DNA from: Sphingomonadaceae bacterium
Lineage (GTDB): Bacteria; Pseudomonadota; Alphaproteobacteria; Sphingomonadales; Sphingomonadaceae
Length of the DNA: 39,070 nt
Direction of reading: 5' to 3'
Assembly: GCA_025359425.1 (NCBI GenBank)
Contig: JANYGC010000115.1
Coordinates: forward strand, 1 to 39,070
Shown: piece by piece, positions 35,901-39,070 of the stretch
Numbering within the stretch: the stretch's first letter is position 1
Layout of the letters: each line of letters starts with the position of its first letter
Translations under genes and position numbers: made by a program
The notes under the pieces: generated by a model
Seen by the model: the letters and a program-made list of their open reading frames with translations, nothing else
Databases searched by the model: none
Told to the model about the DNA's origin: nothing

Positions 35901-36781
35901 GTGTAGAGATAGCTCGCGGCAATGTGGCGGAGTGTGGGAAGCTGCGCCGTCAGGTGCGGGAGGATTTGCGCGAACGGCGCGGTCAGAAGAGTGGTTTCAC
36001 GCGGAGGTGCGGCGGCGCGGAGAGTAGGAAGAGGGTTTCGCGCAGAGACCGCAAAGACCGCAGAGATGTCGTCCTCGCGGCGCAGCCGCTCTATTCCTTC
36101 GGCATCACTGCCAGACCCACCGCTTCCGGGTAATGATAAGCCTGCGGCGCATTCCACTTCTCTGCGATCTTTGCGGTCTCTGCGCGAACCAAATTCTTCC
36201 TCTCCCGGCCCCCCCGCAACCCGCTCACCCTGAGCTTGTCGAAGGGCGCGTGAATCAATCGGCGGGAATGGAACCACATTGCTCTCAACCGAAATGCTGA
36301 ACTCCGCTTCCAGATCGGCCGGCGGGATCAGCACCAGCTGCACCCCCTGGCTATGCGCGGCCAGCATCGTCAGCGAAATGTCGCAGGCGCCCTTGTCCTG
36401 CCAGCCGCCATCGAGCGTGCCCATCCGCCCGGCCGAGATCAGCGCGCAGAGCTGTCCGTAAGCCGCGCGGTCGGTGGGGTAGGCGAGGAAGGTCAGCCCT
36501 TCGGTGGTTTCGATCCGGGCACCAATCACCGGGCGCAATTTGAGCGCCTGCGCCTCGCCATGCAGCCGTACCACCCCGGCCATGGTGTTGGCGTCGGCAA
36601 TCCCGATCGCGTCATAACCCAGCGCATAAGCCTGCGTGACGAGGTCGACCGCGTCCGAAGCCCCGCGCAAAAACGAAAAGCATGTCGCCAGCCCCAGCTC
36701 GACGAACGCTGCGCGCGGCGGCGCACTGGTCGCTTCACCGGTAACACGGCGGCGTTCAGGGGTCAGGGCGGCTTCGGGCAT
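32921..36781 (-). CDS. dnaE2: Error-prone DNA polymerase DnaE2 (ImuC) with in-frame repeat insertions
   Basis: This is the catalytic subunit of the SOS-induced ImuA/ImuB/DnaE2 mutasome, which copies past DNA lesions. The 1286-residue product has an N-terminal PHP domain, the catalytic aspartates in PDIDVDF (about 511-517) and KVDVLALG (about 662-669), fingers, a helix-hairpin-helix region (about 1015-1065) and an OB fold (about 1160-1220). It is some 150 residues longer than usual. The excess falls in two places, about 179-265 and 945-1012, which are translated palindromic repeats. Both inserts lie in variable loops and neither has a stop or frameshift, so the gene is probably functional. A LexA box overlaps its promoter. 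ATG 36781 is chosen because the frame beyond it is the LexA region. Confidence 0.95.
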   Translation of the reverse strand: MPEAALTPERRRVTGEATSAPPRAAFVELGLATCFSFLRGASDAVDLVTQAYALGYDAIGIADANTMAGVVRLHGEAQALKLRPVIGARIETTEGLTFLAYPTDRAAYGQLCALISAGRMGTLDGGWQDKGACDISLTMLAAHSQGVQLVLIPPADLEAEFSISVESNVVPFPPIDSRALRQAQGERVAGGPGEEEFGSRRDRKDRREVECAAGLSLPGSGGSGSDAEGIERLRREDDISAVFAVSARNPLPTLRAAAPPRETTLLTAPFAQILPHLTAQLPTLRHIAASYLYTGDDLARIARLDGLARAEGLAILATNDVLYHAAQRRPLHDVMTAIRHKTTVAAAGELLQPNAERHLKSPAEMARLFRRWPHALAAAREVADAGQFNLEELRYEYPEETCPDGLEPQQHLENLTWLGATGRYPGGVPESVRDTLARELALIGKLSLARYFLTIKDIVDFARRCDPPILCQGRGSAANSAVCYCLEITAVDPARHALLFDRFISEDRNEPPDIDVDFEHERREEVIQYIYARYGRHRAGLCATVIHYRPRMAIREVGKAMGLSEDITTALAKTVWGGHGHSIKEAHVVSETGVDLADPHLRRVLMLTEQMIGMPRHLSQHVGGFILTQGRLSETVPIGNGAMPERSFIEWDKDDIDALGILKVDVLALGMLTCIRKCLTLLGAHHGQELTLATVPKEDPAVYDMLCKGDSLGVFQVESRAQMNMLPRLRPRCFYDLVIEVAIVRPGPIQGDMVHPYLKRRRGAERVEIPAPGPSHGPPDELTSILGRTLGVPIFQEQAMKIALDAAKFSGLEANRLRKAMATFRSRGMVAELEELMVGRMIARGYDPDFAERCFNQIKGFGEYGFPESHAASFALLVYVSSWLKCHYPAAFGAALLNSQPMGFYAPAQIVRDAREHGVEVRGVDVNFSGWDNTLEKKASGETEERDFSRKGAKAQRGGSAPQALESISSMPFSATSDFEGASPNAEPLCAFAPLRESNSSSLRASASPRESKPALRLGLRQVDGFPEAAAARIVAAREAGAFRDVRELKERAGLSPALIERLASADCMGSLGLTRRQALWDARSLIAAPDLPLFAAAAARDEGAERIATQLPVMPLSEEVVADYQTQRLSLKAHPLAFLRADLAERGFVRAADLRSRKFRAGVQVAGVVLIRQRPGSAKGVCFITLEDETGVANIVIWPDLMEKQRKVIMAARLMEVRGRVEYDDEVVHVIASHLTDATEALHSLSDDLLPHHVDRADHIQRPLPGSRRGHPRDVRVIPKSRDFH
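33748..33938 (-). repeat. Composite palindromic element A inside dnaE2
   Basis: A perfect 30-bp inverted repeat (33791-33820 with 33909-33938) encloses an 88-nt loop. Each arm contains three tandem CGCAAAGG-like units. Immediately beside it (33748-33785) is a second motif of tandem CGCGGAG units that also flanks element B. Read with dnaE2 it encodes the arms SRKGAKAQR and LCAFAPLRES. The frame stays open throughout. The loop shares AGCCTGCGGCGCA with element B, showing common descent. Confidence 0.9.
35996..36188 (-). repeat. Composite palindromic element B inside dnaE2
   Basis: A 30-bp inverted repeat with one mismatch (36037-36066 with 36159-36188) encloses a 92-nt loop. The adjacent motif at 35996-36033 is nearly the same as that beside element A, in the same order and orientation. 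Read with dnaE2 the right arm encodes SRRDRKDRREV. The loop contains the AGCCTGCGGCGCA core shared with element A. No stop codon is introduced. Confidence 0.9.
36223..36247 (-). repeat. Single arm of a dispersed CCCTGAGCTTGTCGAAGGG repeat inside dnaE2
   Basis: GCTCACCCTGAGCTTGTC continuing to GAAGGGC at 36247 is one arm of a palindrome dispersed in many proteobacterial genomes. Here it is translated as ALRQAQGER within DnaE2 (about residues 179-187), 35 bp from element B. The partner arm is absent. Confidence 0.75.
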
Positions 36782-36798
36782 TGTTCTCGAGTCTAAAT

Positions 36799-36813
36799 GT
36801 TCTTTATATGTTC
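36799..36813 (-). promoter_or_regulatory. LexA (SOS) box of dnaE2
   Basis: GTTC-N7-GTTC (GAAC-N7-GAAC on the coding strand) is the alphaproteobacterial LexA operator. It lies 18 bp before the dnaE2 start and contains a TATAAA that could be the -10, so LexA would block the promoter directly. Confidence 0.88.
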
Positions 36814-36873
36814 TTTTGATCGGGCACGCGAGTCTCTTGCTGCCGCATAGGGCCACCGGCTGAACGAAGGCAC

Positions 36874-36898
36874 GGAACGCATGGCCCCGGGCTTCGTT
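36874..36898 (+). promoter_or_regulatory. EcfG-type general stress promoter
   Basis: GGAAC (36874-36878), 16 bp, then CGTT (36895-36898): an exact match to the general stress sigma factor consensus of alphaproteobacteria, 33 bp upstream of the alpha/beta hydrolase start. Confidence 0.7.
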
Positions 36899-36931
36899 GT
36901 CAGGACACCCCCCTGAAGACGGAGAATTCCA

Positions 36932-37855
36932 ATGCCGATGATCAAGACCAAGGACGGAACCAGCCTCTACGTGAAGAGCTGGGGGACCGGCAAACCGGTC
37001 GTCCTGATCCACGGCTGGCCGCTGTCGGGCGACAGCTGGGATCCGATCAGCAATGTGCTGGCCGACAATGGTTATCAGGCGATCGCCTATGACCGCCGCG
37101 GGTTTGGCCGGTCGGATCAGCCGTCAGAAGGCTATGACTATGATACCTTCGCTGACGATCTGGCGGCAGTGATCGACAGCCAGGCCGGCGGGCAGGACGC
37201 CGCGCTGATCGGCTTCTCGATGGGCGGGGGCGAAGTCGCCCGCTACCTCTCACGCCATCAGGGCAAGGGTGTCAGCAAAGTTGCGCTGATCAGCTCGGTC
37301 GTGCCCTACATGCTCCAGACCGAGGACAATCCCGAAGGCGTACCGCAAGCCACCTTCGACCAGATGACCGAAGGCATGAAGGCCGATCGGGCGAAGTTCT
37401 TCCGCGGCTTCTTCAAGGACTTTTTCGGGGTTGGAATGCTGTCGAGCCCGGTCAGCGACGAGACGCTTGACCTCGCCTGGTCCACCGCGATGCAGGCCGG
37501 GCTGCGGCCCACGCTGGCTGCGGCCAAAGCCTTCGCCACCACCGACTTCCGCCCCGATCTGGCCAGCTTCACCGTGCCGACGCTGATCATCCACGGCACT
37601 GCCGACAAGACCGTGCCGATTGAACCGACCGCGCGCGCATTGGCCAAGGCGGTGCCCGCCGCGCAGCTGATCGAATACGACGGCGAACCGCACGGCGTGT
37701 TTGCCACCCAGACCGAGCGGCTGACCAACGATCTGCTCGCGTTCCTGGGTGAAAGCGAGCGCGGCGCAATGAATTTCGATGCGGCTCAGGCCGGTGACCG
37801 GCAGGATGTGCTTGATGAAATCACCGCCGCTTCGATGGCCACGGTTCCGGTGTAG
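36932..37855 (+). CDS. Alpha/beta hydrolase, non-heme chloroperoxidase-like
   Basis: The 307-residue product matches the arylesterase / cofactor-free haloperoxidase group. Its marks are LIHGWPLSGDSWD (27-39), AYDRRGFGRSDQP, the nucleophile Ser96 in GFSMGGGEVARY, the acid Asp in IHGTADKTVPIEP, and the His in GEPHGVF. The C-terminal 30 residues or so after the usual end are an extra tail. Such enzymes act as esterases or perhydrolases. GGAG lies 8 bp before the ATG. The gene sits on the opposite strand between imuB and dnaE2 and has its own stress promoter. Confidence 0.9.
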   Translation: MPMIKTKDGTSLYVKSWGTGKPVVLIHGWPLSGDSWDPISNVLADNGYQAIAYDRRGFGRSDQPSEGYDYDTFADDLAAVIDSQAGGQDAALIGFSMGGGEVARYLSRHQGKGVSKVALISSVVPYMLQTEDNPEGVPQATFDQMTEGMKADRAKFFRGFFKDFFGVGMLSSPVSDETLDLAWSTAMQAGLRPTLAAAKAFATTDFRPDLASFTVPTLIIHGTADKTVPIEPTARALAKAVPAAQLIEYDGEPHGVFATQTERLTNDLLAFLGESERGAMNFDAAQAGDRQDVLDEITAASMATVPV

Positions 37856-37874
37856 CGCGTAGGTAAAACTCATT

Positions 37875-37961
37875 TTCGTCATTGCGAGTGAAGCGAAGCA
37901 ATCCAGGGCCGTGCAGTGCCGCCCTAGATTGCCGCGGGGCTTCGCCCCTCGCAATGACGAA
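37875..37961. repeat. Palindromic intergenic repeat
   Basis: A perfect 14-bp inverted repeat, TTCGTCATTGCGAG (37875-37888) with CTCGCAATGACGAA (37948-37961), encloses inner GC-rich arms (AAGCGAAGCAATC, GATTGCCGCGGGGC). It fills the gap between the convergent alpha/beta hydrolase and imuB genes and could act as a terminator for both. It belongs to a widely dispersed ATTGCGAG/CAATGACG palindrome type. Confidence 0.8.
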
Positions 37962-37981
37962 TCCTGTTTTGTGATCCGGAT

Positions 37982-39070
37982 TCAAGAACAAAGCCCCTGC
38001 AAATACCATTCGGGCGTTCCGCCGCGCCCATCGGCGGCGTGGCCGTGGCGGTAGATCCAGTATCTTCGCCCGGCCGCATCCTCGACCCGGTAATAATCGC
38101 GCAACCGCGCCGCGCCGCGCTCGCGCCACCATTCAGGCGCGATCCGCTCGGGCCCTTCGGCGCGGGTGACATCGTGCAGTGCCCCGCGCCAGCGGAACCG
38201 GCGGGGCAGGCCGTCGGGGCTGGCGTGGATCACTGAAATCAGTTCGGGCTGGTCGAGCAGCTTCAAGGGGCGGGCGTGGAAGGCAAGGCTTTCCTGCGCT
38301 GCGCGCCCCGGATCGAGCGGAGCCAGCCAACGCTGCGCGCGTTCGGGCCAGTGGCTCGTGACCGGTTCAGGGCGGCGTATCGCCCCCGCCCCCAGGCGCA
38401 CGCTGAGCCGGTCGATGCAGGCTGCCAGGCTGGTCCCGTGCGCCTCCGCCGCAGCCTCGAAATCGCGCTGGCTGAGCGCCAAAGGTTCGCACCACGACGC
38501 GGTCAACCGGGCGAGTTCGATCCCGAACCCGGCGTCGATATCGTCCAGCTTGGCGGCGAACAGCCGCGTGATATGCGCTGCCGCGCGGGTCGCCGCGGCG
38601 AGTTCGAGCCGCCGCTGGACCACCTCGCCATCGACCTTCCACAGTGCCAGTTCCAAGCGCCGCGCGCCCAGCGCCTGCCCTTCGAGCACGCGGACCATGT
38701 CATCGGCCAGATCGCTCAGCACCTGATCGAGCAAGGGGCGATGGCGGATCGGCTCGAGCAGGCGGCGCTGGACCAGCGGCGGGGGCTGCGTCAGCACCGG
38801 CAGCAGCGGCTCGGGCACTTTGCCGGTGAGCTGGTCGAGCCGGACCAAGGGATTGGCGGCGGGCGCGCGGACCGAGCGGAACCGCCGCGCCAAAGCCTCG
38901 CGCGCCACTCCTGACAGCTCGCCGATCCGCTTGAGCCCGAGCCGCCGCAGCACCAGCAGGGTGGCGGGATCGAGCCGCAGCGCGGCGACCGGGAGTTGGT
39001 CGAGCATTCCTCCCCGGCACGGGGAGGGGGAACATGCGTAGCATGGTGGAGGGGTACAGGCCGGTGGTCC
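37982..39070 (-). CDS. imuB: ImuB (Y-family-like mutasome subunit), 3' part
   Basis: ImuB is a catalytically inactive Y-family polymerase relative that links DnaE2 to the beta clamp during SOS mutagenesis. The last 341 residues are recognisable: LDQLPVAALRLDPATLLVLRRLGLKRIGELSGV is the helix-hairpin-helix following the palm, and the little-finger and C-terminal regions follow, ending in the RDYYRVEDAAGRRYWIYRHG segment. The palm and fingers lie beyond the window. The frame is open from 39004 to the window edge, through a repeat at 39009-39060, so the gene may be intact with an insertion. Alternatively it was cut and restarts at the ATG at 39007. It should pair with dnaE2 downstream but is separated from it by an opposite-strand gene. 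Confidence 0.85.
   Translation of the reverse strand, partial: GPPACTPPPCYACSPSPCRGGMLDQLPVAALRLDPATLLVLRRLGLKRIGELSGVAREALARRFRSVRAPAANPLVRLDQLTGKVPEPLLPVLTQPPPLVQRRLLEPIRHRPLLDQVLSDLADDMVRVLEGQALGARRLELALWKVDGEVVQRRLELAAATRAAAHITRLFAAKLDDIDAGFGIELARLTASWCEPLALSQRDFEAAAEAHGTSLAACIDRLSVRLGAGAIRRPEPVTSHWPERAQRWLAPLDPGRAAQESLAFHARPLKLLDQPELISVIHASPDGLPRRFRWRGALHDVTRAEGPERIAPEWWRERGAARLRDYYRVEDAAGRRYWIYRHGHAADGRGGTPEWYLQGLCS
39009..39060. repeat. Hairpin repeat inside or at the edge of imuB
   Basis: CCTCCCC (39009-39015) pairs with GGGGAGG (39021-39027), and CATGC (39033-39037) with GCATG (39041-39045), a two-hairpin pattern of a dispersed sphingomonad repeat. On the minus strand it is read in the imuB frame with no stop, giving a Cys/Pro-rich stretch just before LDQLPVAALRL. 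Confidence 0.7.

Noticed and set aside
34172..36133. A 653-codon open frame on the plus strand
   Set aside because: It is the antisense of dnaE2, created by GC-rich codon bias; no family resemblance and dnaE2 motifs are unambiguous.
37982..39007. Treating this frame as a complete 341-residue protein
   Set aside because: It begins inside the ImuB fold, after the palm domain, and the frame is open further upstream to the window end, so it is annotated as a partial imuB.

Overview
The window is GC-rich chromosomal DNA from an alphaproteobacterium, most likely a member of the Sphingomonadales (Erythrobacter / Novosphingobium / Sphingopyxis type). The evidence is the alphaproteobacterial LexA box (GTTC-N7-GTTC) in front of dnaE2, promoters of the EcfG general-stress type (GGAAC-N16-CGTT), a SigK/RskA/fasciclin cluster, PstA and PstC with extended N-termini, and several palindromic repeat families. 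The genus is an inference. I see no prophage, transposase, CRISPR array or rRNA.

Layout. 1-2417: the end of a branched-chain amino acid operon (ilvN, ilvC) and an exported YceI protein. 2418-5199 (minus): three genes joined by ATGA overlaps, encoding a family VIII-like serine esterase, a PaaI-like thioesterase and an epoxide hydrolase. 5272-7118: leuA, preceded by a 16-codon leader peptide with four leucine codons and mutually exclusive RNA pairings, which looks like an attenuator. 7214-9155 (minus): an ECF sigma factor, an RskA-type anti-sigma factor and a secreted fasciclin protein. 9191-13665: a catabolic-looking group of Zn-alcohol dehydrogenase, SDR, a relic of an acyl-CoA dehydrogenase, an amidohydrolase and a Fe-alcohol dehydrogenase, with a palindromic operator candidate in the divergent promoter region. 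13731-17027: one 1098-residue protein fusing a GH18-like domain, a NodB-type deacetylase and a processive GT2 synthase. 17024-21841: MOSC protein, nitronate monooxygenase, AHH-type nuclease, two poorly known proteins and a flavodoxin-like protein. 21957-24025: recJ and two tRNA-Glu genes. 24090-31985: the phosphate regulon (phoR, pstSCAB, phoU, phoB), with Pho boxes facing both pstS and a divergent outer-membrane DUF2490 gene. 31982-39070: an exported hydrolase, dnaE2 (imuC), an alpha/beta hydrolase with a perfect EcfG promoter, and the 3' part of imuB.

The most unusual feature is in the SOS mutagenesis genes. dnaE2 carries two composite palindromic elements, with 30-bp inverted-repeat arms (30/30 and 29/30 matches) around loops of about 90 nt, plus one arm of a third repeat family. 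All are inserted without breaking the reading frame, and all polymerase motifs remain. imuB runs in frame through yet another repeat at the window edge. This resembles the in-frame palindromic elements known from Rickettsia. Five further palindromic repeats or hairpin arrays lie between genes.

How the genes connect: PhoR/PhoB sense and respond to phosphate and control PstSCAB uptake, with PhoU as the brake. IlvN, IlvC and LeuA belong to valine/isoleucine/leucine synthesis, with leuA apparently tuned by leucine supply. ImuB and DnaE2 form the damage-induced translesion machinery, here physically split by a stress-promoter gene on the other strand.
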